From assembly GCA_965237445.1 (NCBI GenBank), contig OZ250142.1, positions 1,488,001-1,552,000 on the forward strand: a stretch of 64,000 nucleotides of DNA, in the 5' to 3' direction. How positions within the stretch are numbered: position 1 is the first letter of the stretch; every line of letters begins with the position of its first letter. Under the pieces are notes generated by a model that did not search any database, was not told where the DNA came from, and saw only the letters and a program-made list of their open reading frames with translations. Below are positions 34,345-42,263 of this stretch, one piece after another. Both the position numbers and the translations under genes were made by a program. Source of the DNA: G963668185 sp965237445. GTDB taxonomy: Bacteria > Chloroflexota > Dehalococcoidia > Lucifugimonadales > G963668185.

Positions 34345-37242
34345 CTAGACGCTCGCTCCCCGGCTGGAGCCCTGCCGTTTCGATGCAAGCCAGGTCCCGA
34401 TCTTGCCGCCGATGTCTTCGAGCCTGCACCGATCTATCGTCATGTCCGGCAGCGAGTCCAGGAACACGCGGCCGTACCTTCTGGCGACGACGCGGCTGTC
34501 CAGGATCACCACCGCGCCTCGGTCGTTCCGGGTGCGTATCAGCCTTCCGAAGCCCTGCCGAAGCCTCAGCACCGCCTGCGGGAGAGCGTACTCGATGAAC
34601 GGCCGCTCGAACAGTTCGGACCGTGCCGCGAACACGGGCTCAGTGGGAACGTTGAACGGCAGCCGCGCCAGCACCAGCACCTGGAGCGACTCGCCCGCGA
34701 GGTCAACGCCCTCCCAGAAGCTCGCGGTGCCGAGCAGCAGCGACTTTGGGTTCTCGATGAACCGCCTCATGATGCCGTGGGGCGACCCGTCGATGCCCTG
34801 CGCGTACAGGTCGATGCCGCGCGACTTCAGCCGCTGCCTCACGGCCGACGCCGTTGCCTGCAGCGCCGCGTGCGAGGTGAACAGCGCCATCGTGCGGCCG
34901 CCGGCGGCCTCAACGGCCTGCGTGACGGCGAGTCCCACGGCCTCCGCGTAACCCTCCGAGTTGGGTTCGGGCATGTCCTCGGGAACGTACACCTCGGCGG
35001 CTGTCTTGTAGTCGAACGGCGAGCCCACGAGCAGTTCCTCGGCGCCTTCGAAGCCCGTCCGCTCCAGGACGTGCTTGAACGACCCGCCGGAGCTGAGGGT
35101 GGCGCTCGTGAAGATCACCGTCTCGTTTCGAGAGTAAATCTCGGACTCCAGTAGGTCGCCCACGTTGAGCGGCGCCGCGTGCAGCACCATTCCGCCGTCC
35201 CGCCGGTTGAGCGTGCACCAGTACACAACGTCGTCTTCCGGGTGCGGAACGGCTTCCTGCAGCAGGCGGCGAACTTCGCCGGCATACTGAAGTTCGGCGG
35301 CCAACTCTGTCAGCAACCCCTCGTAGTTCGGCACGCCCGCATCCCGGAGCGACTCCAGCTCCGCGAGGAGGCCGCGCACCCCGTCGGACACCGTCGTCAG
35401 CGCCGCGTCCACGTGGTGCCAGCGCGACTCGACCTCCGACCACCCTGGCTGCGCCCTCGTGCCGGACGTGATTCGAGCCTCCGTCTGCGGCCCCCACTGC
35501 CTGCGGTTCTCCGCGTCCGAGAACAGCACGTCGTGCACGGCGGCGAACAGCCGGGCGATGCGCTCCCGCGCTAGCGGGACAAGCGCGGCTGTCTGCGACG
35601 AAGCTGCTTCCAGCGTCGCCCGCCGCATCTCGCCCGCACCTGACGCCGCGACCGCAGCCGCGGTCTCGCGAAAGACGCCCCGATCTCCGGCCAGCGCCTG
35701 CAGCCTATCGCTGAGCGCCGTCTGCCCCACCTCGAAGCCCAGCCGCCGCGTGGCCTCGTCCTCCAGGTGGTGTGCCTCGTCCACGATCAGGACGTCGTAT
35801 TTCGGAATCAGGGTGCCTCCGGCGGTCACGTCGGACAGCAGCAGAGCGTGATTCACGACCACGATGTGTGACGCCGCCGCCCGTTCTCGCGCGGCCCGAA
35901 GGAAGCACGGCCCCCTCATTTCCGGGCAGGAGAGCGCGCCCTGCGCCGAAATCCGGTCCCAGGCAGCCGCCGAGTCGCGCCGCCCGAGGTTGATCTCGCT
36001 GCGGTCGCCGGTATCGGTGTCCTGAAGCCACACCATGGTCTTCGACAGCACACGCGCGTCTGAGACATTCACGTTTCCTGAAGACCTCAGGTGCTCGAAG
36101 CGCTTGAGGCAGATGTAGTTGGCTCGCCCCTTGAGTTGCGTGAACTTGAGACCATCGTCGCCGGTCTCCCCCGCGTCTTCGAGCGCTCCCGCGAGTGCTG
36201 GCAGGTCCTTGCGTATGAGCTGCTCCTGCAGGTTGATCGTGTTCGTGGAGACCACCACGCGCTTGCCGTTGCTCATCGCGTACAGCGCGGCCGGCAGCAG
36301 GTACGCGAGCGACTTCCCGACGCCCGTGCCCGCCTCGACGATCAGCCGCGCGGCTTGCCCGGCGTCCGGGTCAGCGCCGTTGATGGCGTCGGCCACGGCG
36401 CGGGCCATCGCGATCTGCTCCTCGCGCTCCTCGAAGCCTGGCAGCGCCATCGCCACCGGGCTGTCCCGCCTCAGAAGCGCCTCGACATAGTCCGTGTCCA
36501 CCGGTTCGGGAGGACCGTCCGGCCTGAGTGACCGTTCCCGCCGGAGCCGGACCGCGAGCCCTTCCGTATCCACGCCCGACAATCCCGCTGTCGAGGAGGC
36601 CGCAGACAACGTCGCTGCCCTGAGTTTGGCCGTCTCGAGTGAGCGCAGGAAGTATTCGAGCACCCACGATGATGCCCCGGCAAGCCGCCTCATTGCCGAG
36701 ATCGTTCCGGCGTCCAGCTCCCACGCCATGTCCTCGAGCTTGCGGAACACGCCGTGCACCATCGCGGCGTCGGCGTCCGCCCGGTGCGCTCCCTCGCTCG
36801 GCACGCCGAGCGCCTTCGCCAGCGAGCCGAGGTTGTACGCGCCTGCGCCGGGAAGCAGCACGAACGCGAGGTCGTACGTGTCGCAGCGCGGGTTGGCGAG
36901 CGTGACCCCGCCTGCCTCCAGGAAGCCCAGGTCGAACCCCACATTGTGGCCGATTATCGGCGACGATCCGACGAACTCCGTCAGGCGGGCGGCAACTTCG
37001 GAAAACTCCGGCGCGCCTGAGACGTCGCTCTGCGTGATTCCCGTTAGCTGCCGGATGAAGGCGCTGAGGCGGCGCTTCGGGTTTACGAACGTCTGGAATG
37101 TGTCCAGGACCCGGCCGCCGGCGAACTTGACCGCGCCGATCTCGATGACCTTGTCCTTCTTGCTGTCAAGGCCGGTAGTCTCGAGGTCAAGCGCAACCCA
37201 TGGCTCGTCGAATTCGACGGGAGTCATGGGAAGCGTCGACAT
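34345..37242 (-). CDS. DinG/YoaA-type helicase with N-terminal DEDDh exonuclease
   Basis: The 965-residue protein joins a DnaQ-like 3'-5' exonuclease (ALDLETTG with D19 and E21, HNVGFD, H153-RADAD157) to an XPD/DinG superfamily 2 helicase. Walker A is EAGTGVGKS at 303-311 and the DEAH box is at 488-491. Only three cysteines (C378, C439, C446) occur where Fe-S DinG proteins have four, so a complete cluster is doubtful. Fusion of exonuclease and helicase is known in Gram-positive DinG. It probably resolves DNA or RNA-DNA structures during repair and is coupled to the glycosylase gene. Confidence 0.93.
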   Translation of the reverse strand: MSTLPMTPVEFDEPWVALDLETTGLDSKKDKVIEIGAVKFAGGRVLDTFQTFVNPKRRLSAFIRQLTGITQSDVSGAPEFSEVAARLTEFVGSSPIIGHNVGFDLGFLEAGGVTLANPRCDTYDLAFVLLPGAGAYNLGSLAKALGVPSEGAHRADADAAMVHGVFRKLEDMAWELDAGTISAMRRLAGASSWVLEYFLRSLETAKLRAATLSAASSTAGLSGVDTEGLAVRLRRERSLRPDGPPEPVDTDYVEALLRRDSPVAMALPGFEEREEQIAMARAVADAINGADPDAGQAARLIVEAGTGVGKSLAYLLPAALYAMSNGKRVVVSTNTINLQEQLIRKDLPALAGALEDAGETGDDGLKFTQLKGRANYICLKRFEHLRSSGNVNVSDARVLSKTMVWLQDTDTGDRSEINLGRRDSAAAWDRISAQGALSCPEMRGPCFLRAARERAAASHIVVVNHALLLSDVTAGGTLIPKYDVLIVDEAHHLEDEATRRLGFEVGQTALSDRLQALAGDRGVFRETAAAVAASGAGEMRRATLEAASSQTAALVPLARERIARLFAAVHDVLFSDAENRRQWGPQTEARITSGTRAQPGWSEVESRWHHVDAALTTVSDGVRGLLAELESLRDAGVPNYEGLLTELAAELQYAGEVRRLLQEAVPHPEDDVVYWCTLNRRDGGMVLHAAPLNVGDLLESEIYSRNETVIFTSATLSSGGSFKHVLERTGFEGAEELLVGSPFDYKTAAEVYVPEDMPEPNSEGYAEAVGLAVTQAVEAAGGRTMALFTSHAALQATASAVRQRLKSRGIDLYAQGIDGSPHGIMRRFIENPKSLLLGTASFWEGVDLAGESLQVLVLARLPFNVPTEPVFAARSELFERPFIEYALPQAVLRLRQGFGRLIRTRNDRGAVVILDSRVVARRYGRVFLDSLPDMTIDRCRLEDIGGKIGTWLASKRQGSSRGASV

Positions 37243-37256
37243 GCTCCGCAGCGCGG

Positions 37257-37988
37257 TCAGCCCGCGGGAGCTGGGTGAGGGTAGGGGAGCTCCAGCGGCG
37301 GGGCGTAGGTCTCCAGGGCGCCGACGTTCAGCCCGCCGGCGGGCTTGAACGCCTTCGCCTTCATCGCCTCGATCAGGTCGCGTTCAGAGCGGACGTCTCC
37401 GTCGAACACCGTCACGTACCTGCCGATGCCGTGCTCCGAGTGGGCGTCGCTTCCGCCTGTGCCGGTCAATCCGAGTTCGTGCGCGACCGCCAGGGAGAAC
37501 CGGTTCTCCTCGTCCGAGTTCGCGCCATTGGCGGCCTCGATCTCGTCCACGAGCGAGAAGACCGGGTGCGCCGCAGCCTCCGAGGGCGACCTCGGATGAC
37601 CGTACGGCCCGTTAAACACCACGTTCAGGTTGTACGGCGGCTTGTTGAACAGGTTCCGGAAAGGGTGGGCCGAGATCATCACGCCGCCGGCCCGGTCCAC
37701 AGTCTCTCTCAGCGACGCGGCGTGGTGCATGCGAGGATCGATGTAAGAGTGAATACCGACAACAATCACGTGGCCCATGTCAGTCGACACCTCAAGCCCG
37801 CGCACCACCGTAAGCCCGGACTCGCCGAAAACGTCGGCGAAGGCGCCGTCGTCCCAGCCGCCGCCGTGCTCTGTGAGGCAGACGCCGTCCAGGCCTATCC
37901 GCTCGGCCTCTTCGATCAATTCCTCAGGAGTTAGACTGCTGTCGCTGCTCCCCCTCGTTGTGTGTACGTGGAGGTCGAATACCGCCAA
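37257..37988 (-). CDS. PHP-domain metal-dependent phosphoesterase
   Basis: This 243-residue protein starts with the PHP signature FDLHVHTTRGSSDSSL, followed by CLTEHGGGW, a GLEVS segment, SAHPFR, and GGSDAHSEHGIGRY, which supply metal ligands. It may act on nucleotides or phosphorylated metabolites; histidinol-phosphatase-like or TrpH-like enzymes share the fold. It lies upstream of the DinG-like gene with a 14-base gap and is probably co-transcribed. Confidence 0.9.
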   Translation of the reverse strand: MAVFDLHVHTTRGSSDSSLTPEELIEEAERIGLDGVCLTEHGGGWDDGAFADVFGESGLTVVRGLEVSTDMGHVIVVGIHSYIDPRMHHAASLRETVDRAGGVMISAHPFRNLFNKPPYNLNVVFNGPYGHPRSPSEAAAHPVFSLVDEIEAANGANSDEENRFSLAVAHELGLTGTGGSDAHSEHGIGRYVTVFDGDVRSERDLIEAMKAKAFKPAGGLNVGALETYAPPLELPYPHPAPAG

Positions 37989-38151
37989 CCGGCGCCCCTC
38001 AATTCAAATTTGAAGTCCCAATTCTATATGACCGTCTCGAAGCGAGGTCAATGTTCAGGAACCCATTCTGTGCGAGCCGCTCGCCGCGTGCCGTAAAATC
38101 AGGCCCTCGGAACGTGGCGAACGCGGTCCGCGAAAATCGGAGGAGGACCCG

Positions 38152-38550
38152 ATGACAACCGCAGTCAACAGCATAGGCGGCAAGATAGATCCCGACCACA
38201 AGGTGGCCACGGAGCCCGCCACCGTCCAGGTCAGAATCGAGTTCGGAGGCGAGGCAATCGCCGACAGCTCACGCGCCCTGGTGCTCCACGAAGACAGCCA
38301 CGACGACGTCTACTACTTCCCGCAGGAAGACGTGCGCATGGATTTGCTCCACGCTATCTCAGGCTCGACTCACTGCCCCTACAAGGGCGACGCTTCGTAC
38401 TGGACGGTCGACGCCGGCGGCAGGCAACTGCATGGCGGGGCCTGGGGCTACCTGGAGCCGCTGGCGGAGAGGCCCGAGATCAAGGGCATGATCGCCTTCT
38501 ACCAGGTGCACGTGGACGCCGTGTACGTGGACGGTCAGCGGACCAAGTAG
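38152..38550 (+). CDS. DUF427-family protein
   Basis: This 132-residue single-domain protein matches DUF427: ADSSRALVLHEDSH, PQEDVRMDLL, and the hallmark STHCPYKGDASYWTV with Cys and Lys. The function of the family is not established. The ATG at 38152 follows GGAGGA closely. It stands alone on the plus strand between the divergent PHP gene and the convergent PIG-L gene. Confidence 0.9.
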   Translation: MTTAVNSIGGKIDPDHKVATEPATVQVRIEFGGEAIADSSRALVLHEDSHDDVYYFPQEDVRMDLLHAISGSTHCPYKGDASYWTVDAGGRQLHGGAWGYLEPLAERPEIKGMIAFYQVHVDAVYVDGQRTK

Positions 38551-38614
38551 GACGGCGCCCGCAAGGGCACACGGCTGCGGACAGCCGCCCGTCCGAAGCG
38601 GCTCGTAAGCGGCG

Positions 38615-39382
38615 CTACTCTTCCTCTTCGTGGCGGCGGCCGAACTGGATCCGCGTGTACGCCTCCGCGTGCATCATCCCGTGACCGTACGCGGTCCTTC
38701 TGCGCCACTCGCTCATCATCTTCAGCGCGTCCTCGCGCTTCCAGCCGCCGACCTGCGACTTGTGCTCCAGCAGCGCGTCGACCGACTGCTCGACATAGTC
38801 GGTGGTGTCAACCCAGAAGTCGGGCTCCGGATGGCCCATGACCCAGACTTCCGAGACCTTGTGGGGCTCGAATCCCTCCTCCACCAGTTCCGGGAATGAC
38901 AGATGGTCCCTGGCCGTGGGGAATATCGCGCACAGCGCCGCCTCTCCGGCCGCCATGTGGTCCGGGTGCCCGATCCAGAAGTGGGACATGTCGCCCCGCG
39001 AAGGGTAGGGGCAGATCACCACGTCCGGCTTGTACCGCCGTATCTCCCGCGCGATGTCCTTCCGCACTTCGAGCGTCGGCTCCAGGATGCCGTCCGTGTA
39101 CTCGAGAAACGCCACGTCCTTCAGTCCCAGCACCTTGCCGGCGTTGATCTGCTCCTGCTTGCGTATCTCGGCGAGCTCGCCCGGGCTAACGTCCTTGTCG
39201 CTCGAGCCGCGGCTGCCGTCGGTGCACATCACATACACCCACTCCCAGCCCTCGTCGCACAGCTTGGCCACGGTCGCCGAGCATCCGAACTCCGCGTCGT
39301 CGGCGTGAGCGACAACCGTCATACCCTTCTTGTATCCGTTCAAGTCTTTCATTGGCCCGCCTGTGAATTGGAATGTGGTCAT
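38615..39382 (-). CDS. PIG-L family deacetylase
   Basis: The 255-residue protein is a LmbE/PIG-L metal-dependent N-deacetylase: VVAHADDAEFGCSATV is the metal-binding AHPDDxE motif with Pro replaced by Ala, and HPDHMAAGEAALCA provides the third ligand region. Such enzymes deacetylate GlcNAc conjugates in thiol or lipid pathways. The start may be ATG at 39382 or 39352; the conserved region begins after both. A homologous role in mycothiol/bacillithiol-type synthesis cannot be asserted. Confidence 0.9.
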   Translation of the reverse strand: MTTFQFTGGPMKDLNGYKKGMTVVAHADDAEFGCSATVAKLCDEGWEWVYVMCTDGSRGSSDKDVSPGELAEIRKQEQINAGKVLGLKDVAFLEYTDGILEPTLEVRKDIAREIRRYKPDVVICPYPSRGDMSHFWIGHPDHMAAGEAALCAIFPTARDHLSFPELVEEGFEPHKVSEVWVMGHPEPDFWVDTTDYVEQSVDALLEHKSQVGGWKREDALKMMSEWRRRTAYGHGMMHAEAYTRIQFGRRHEEEE

Positions 39383-39535
39383 GCACTCCGCGCCTTGGCC
39401 TGCGAGGGGCGCCGCGCGCTGCGGTCCGGTTCGCCTCCGGCGCCGGTGCCGGTGCCGCTAAAGTACCGGCGAAGTTTACCAAAGCCCCTTCCGGGAGGTA
39501 CACGATTTCATGTGATTGGAGTGTGCCCCAATCGT

Positions 39536-39563
39536 TTACAATCCCTTCCCCGTCAACTAGAAT
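39536..39563 (+). promoter_or_regulatory. Promoter of greA-lysS
   Basis: A -35-like TTTACA (39536-39541) and a -10-like TAGAAT (39558-39563) with 16-base spacing lie about 75 bases before the greA start. A second, overlapping option uses TTGGAG at 39516 with TACAAT at 39537. A run of T (39614-39620) follows in the leader. Confidence 0.5.
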
Positions 39564-39639
39564 TAGTCAAGCAGGGCCGACACGTAAGCCGCTTGTTCTA
39601 GGCGCCGATCGGTCTTTTTTGTTTTCCCGGAGGGGCGAA

Positions 39640-40110
39640 ATGGTGGGAGAGCAGCATTACCTTACCGCGGAAGGCCGCAAAGAGCTCGAAGAGGAGCTTC
39701 ACCGGCTGAAGACCATCGAGCGTCCCCAGATTGCGCAGCGCATTCACAAGGCCCACGGGACCGGCGGCAACGTCGACAACGCCGAGTACGAAGAGGTCAA
39801 AGAAGAGCAGTCGTTCATCGAGGGCCGCATCCAGGACATCGACCGAACGCTGATCAACTCCATCACCGCGCCGTCGCACGATCCGAAGGGCGGTACCGTC
39901 GACTTCGGCTCCACCGTTACAGTGAAGCCGGCCAGGGGCGGAGCCCAGACGTACGTGCTCGTTGGCAGCGCCGAGGCCAAGCCGCTCGAGGGCAGGATCT
40001 CCAATGAGTCGCCTGTGGGTCAGGCCCTTATGGGTCACAAGGTGGGAGACACCGTGGAGGTCGAGACGCCGGCCGGCCTGAACAGGATGACCATCACCAA
40101 GGTCAAGTAG
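39640..40110 (+). CDS. greA: Transcription elongation factor GreA
   Basis: This 156-residue factor rescues backtracked RNA polymerase. It has the N-terminal coiled coil with YLTAEGRKELEEELHRLKTI and the tip acidic residues in NVDNAEYEEVKEEQ, then the C-terminal FKBP-like domain with SPVGQALMGHKVGDTVEVETP. The frame is open upstream to 39373, but ATG at 39640 is preceded by GGAGGGGCGAA and starts the family sequence. lysS follows after 22 bases, a common pairing. Confidence 0.96.
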   Translation: MVGEQHYLTAEGRKELEEELHRLKTIERPQIAQRIHKAHGTGGNVDNAEYEEVKEEQSFIEGRIQDIDRTLINSITAPSHDPKGGTVDFGSTVTVKPARGGAQTYVLVGSAEAKPLEGRISNESPVGQALMGHKVGDTVEVETPAGLNRMTITKVK

Positions 40111-40132
40111 GCCTCGCGGCCCGAGTGTTCCG

Positions 40133-41620
40133 ATGACCAGTCCTGAAGAGCATCACCTTGTAAGAGTGCGCCTCGAAAAGCTGGAGAGGCTGCGCGCCAG
40201 GGGCATCGACCCCTACCCGCATACCTACCGGCGCTCCCACACGATCACCGAGGCCGTCGATAGGTACGTGGCCGTCGAAGACACCCTCGAGGACGGACGC
40301 ACTGAGGAGACGTTCGTCCTGGCGGGCCGCATCAGGGCGGTACGGGGCATGGGCCGGGTCTCCTTCATGGACATACGGGACCAGGACGGTCGGATTCAGG
40401 CGATGTTCCGCAGCAACATCCTCAACGAAGACTTCGCCATCCTCGAAGACCTCGACATCGGGGATTGGATCGGCGTCGGCGGGCCCGTGCTCCGCACCCG
40501 CACCGGCGAGGTCACGCTTGAGGTCCGCACCTTCGAGGTCCTCAGCAAGTCCATCCGGCCGCTCCCCGAGAAGTGGCACGGTTTGAAGGACGTAGAAATC
40601 AGGTACAGGCAGCGGTACCTGGACCTGATCTCGAACGAGGACGCGCGCCGGCTCGCCGTGCTCCGCAGCCGCGTGTCGTCGGAGATGAGGCGCTTCATGG
40701 ACGGGCGCGGCTTCATGGAGGTGGAGACGCCCATACTCGTGTCCGTGGCGGCAGGCGCCATGGCCCAGCCGTTCATTACCCACCACAACGACCTCAACCG
40801 CGACTTCTACCTGCGCATCGCCACTGAGCTATACCTGAAGCGGCTGATCGTGGGCGGTCTCGAGAAGGTGTACGAGATCGGGCGGGTCTTCCGCAACGAG
40901 GGCTCAGACTTCTACCACAACCCCGAGTACACGATGATGGAGAGCTACGAGGCATACGCCGACTACACGGACGTCATGGCCATGGTGGAGGAGATGGTCC
41001 ACCACATCGCGATGGAAGTGTCCGGCTCTTCCACCGTGGAGTACGACGGCAAGACCATTGACTTCACACCGCCATGGCCCCGGCTGAGCCTGCGCGCGCA
41101 GATCTCGGAGAGGACCGGCATCGACTTCCTGGAGCACCCTGAGATCGACGACCTGCGAGTCGCCATGACCAACGCGGGGTACAACGCCGGCGAGCAGGTG
41201 AGCTGGGGAGGCCTGCTCGACAAGCTGATCTCGGACGCGGTGGAGCCGCATCTGCTGGAGCCGTGCTTCCTGGTGGACTATCCCGTGGAAATGTCGCCGC
41301 TCGCCAAGCGCCACCGAGAAGACTCCAGGCTTGTGGAGCGGTTCGAGGGCTTTGCCGCCGGCATGGAGATCTGCAACTCATTCACCGAGCTGAACGATCC
41401 CATAGACCAGCGCCAGCGCTTCGAACGCCAGGAATCGCTGCGGCTCGCCTTCCAGGACGAGGACCTGGACCGGCTTGACGAAGACTTCCTCGTGGCCGTG
41501 GAGCATGGCATGCCGCCCACCGGCGGCCTCGGCATCGGCGTCGACCGCCTAACGATGCTCCTTTCGGGCGAAAAGACCATCCGCGAAGTTATCCTCTTCC
41601 CGCACATGCGGGAGCGGTAG
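40133..41620 (+). CDS. lysS: Lysine--tRNA ligase (class II)
   Basis: The 495-residue protein charges tRNA-Lys. It has an OB-fold anticodon-binding domain (FVLAGRIRAVRGMGRVSF), motif 2 FRNEGSDFYHNPEYTMMESY (residues around 260-280), and motif 3 GLGIGVDRLTMLLSG near the C-terminus. It ends ILFPHMRER, and its final codons form one copy of the 25-base direct repeat that borders the island beginning at 41625. Terminator-like hairpin now lies 3.1 kb further on, at 44735. Confidence 0.97.
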   Translation: MTSPEEHHLVRVRLEKLERLRARGIDPYPHTYRRSHTITEAVDRYVAVEDTLEDGRTEETFVLAGRIRAVRGMGRVSFMDIRDQDGRIQAMFRSNILNEDFAILEDLDIGDWIGVGGPVLRTRTGEVTLEVRTFEVLSKSIRPLPEKWHGLKDVEIRYRQRYLDLISNEDARRLAVLRSRVSSEMRRFMDGRGFMEVETPILVSVAAGAMAQPFITHHNDLNRDFYLRIATELYLKRLIVGGLEKVYEIGRVFRNEGSDFYHNPEYTMMESYEAYADYTDVMAMVEEMVHHIAMEVSGSSTVEYDGKTIDFTPPWPRLSLRAQISERTGIDFLEHPEIDDLRVAMTNAGYNAGEQVSWGGLLDKLISDAVEPHLLEPCFLVDYPVEMSPLAKRHREDSRLVERFEGFAAGMEICNSFTELNDPIDQRQRFERQESLRLAFQDEDLDRLDEDFLVAVEHGMPPTGGLGIGVDRLTMLLSGEKTIREVILFPHMRER

Positions 41621-41624
41621 ACGC

Positions 41625-42263
41625 TTGCCCGCCTTCGACACAGAGCGTCTTAAGAACCTTCTGCAATACTACATCGAGTGCCTTAGGGAAGACGAAGGCC
41701 AACCTATACGCTTTGACCGTAAGGACGAAGGTCGGCGGTTCATTCCATGGCCGTTTCCTTCTGACCTTTGGTCTATGGACACCTCCGACCTGAGACTTAC
41801 CGTTGACCACGGTCAACGCAGGTTTTCCGAAGAACTCAAGAAGACATCCGCCGGTCCCAATCTTCGATACGGCTACCCCGTGTATGTTGAGGCTTCCAGA
41901 AGAGTCATCCCGATACTTACGTGGGCTGTTGATCACGAGCTTCATGGTGTTGAACTATGGCTCCAAGCCCTACCTGAGTGGCCTCAACTGAATTCAGAGT
42001 ACCTAAAGAGATTTGCACGCACGTCAGAGGAGCAATCGAACTTACTTGAAGAACTTGGGCTGCTGGACACCACTAGCGCGCCTCCGGATGGCTTCGTATG
42101 CGACGTCATAGAGAGAATGGAGAAGTCGGATCTGCTTGAGGATTCTATTGCACAGCTTGATCCCAGCAATCTGGCATCGCTGGCAGTGAGCTCACCGGCA
42201 ATGTGCATGGAATCATTAATAGTGCTGCCCTCTTTGTCACAGAGGGGCCTCCAAAAGGCCTAA
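41625..42263 (+). pseudogene. N-terminal part of the helicase-nuclease, separated by a frameshift
   Basis: This 212-residue frame starts with TTG at 41625, in the repeat itself. Residues to about 190 look like the N-terminal region of a large helicase: RFDRKDEGRRFIPWPFPSDL, VYVEASRRVIPILTWAVDHE, SNLASLAVSS. After residue 190 the sequence ceases to make sense, while the next frame begins HGIINSAALFVTEGPPKGL, which reads on naturally. A one-base loss or two-base gain near 42165-42205 explains it. As it stands, one polypeptide is split in two; a sequencing error or a real mutation are both possible. Confidence 0.7.

Noticed and set aside
35179..36531. Long open frames on the plus strand opposite the DinG-like gene
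   Set aside because: Typical antisense shadows of a GC-rich gene; no ribosome-binding sites or family resemblance.
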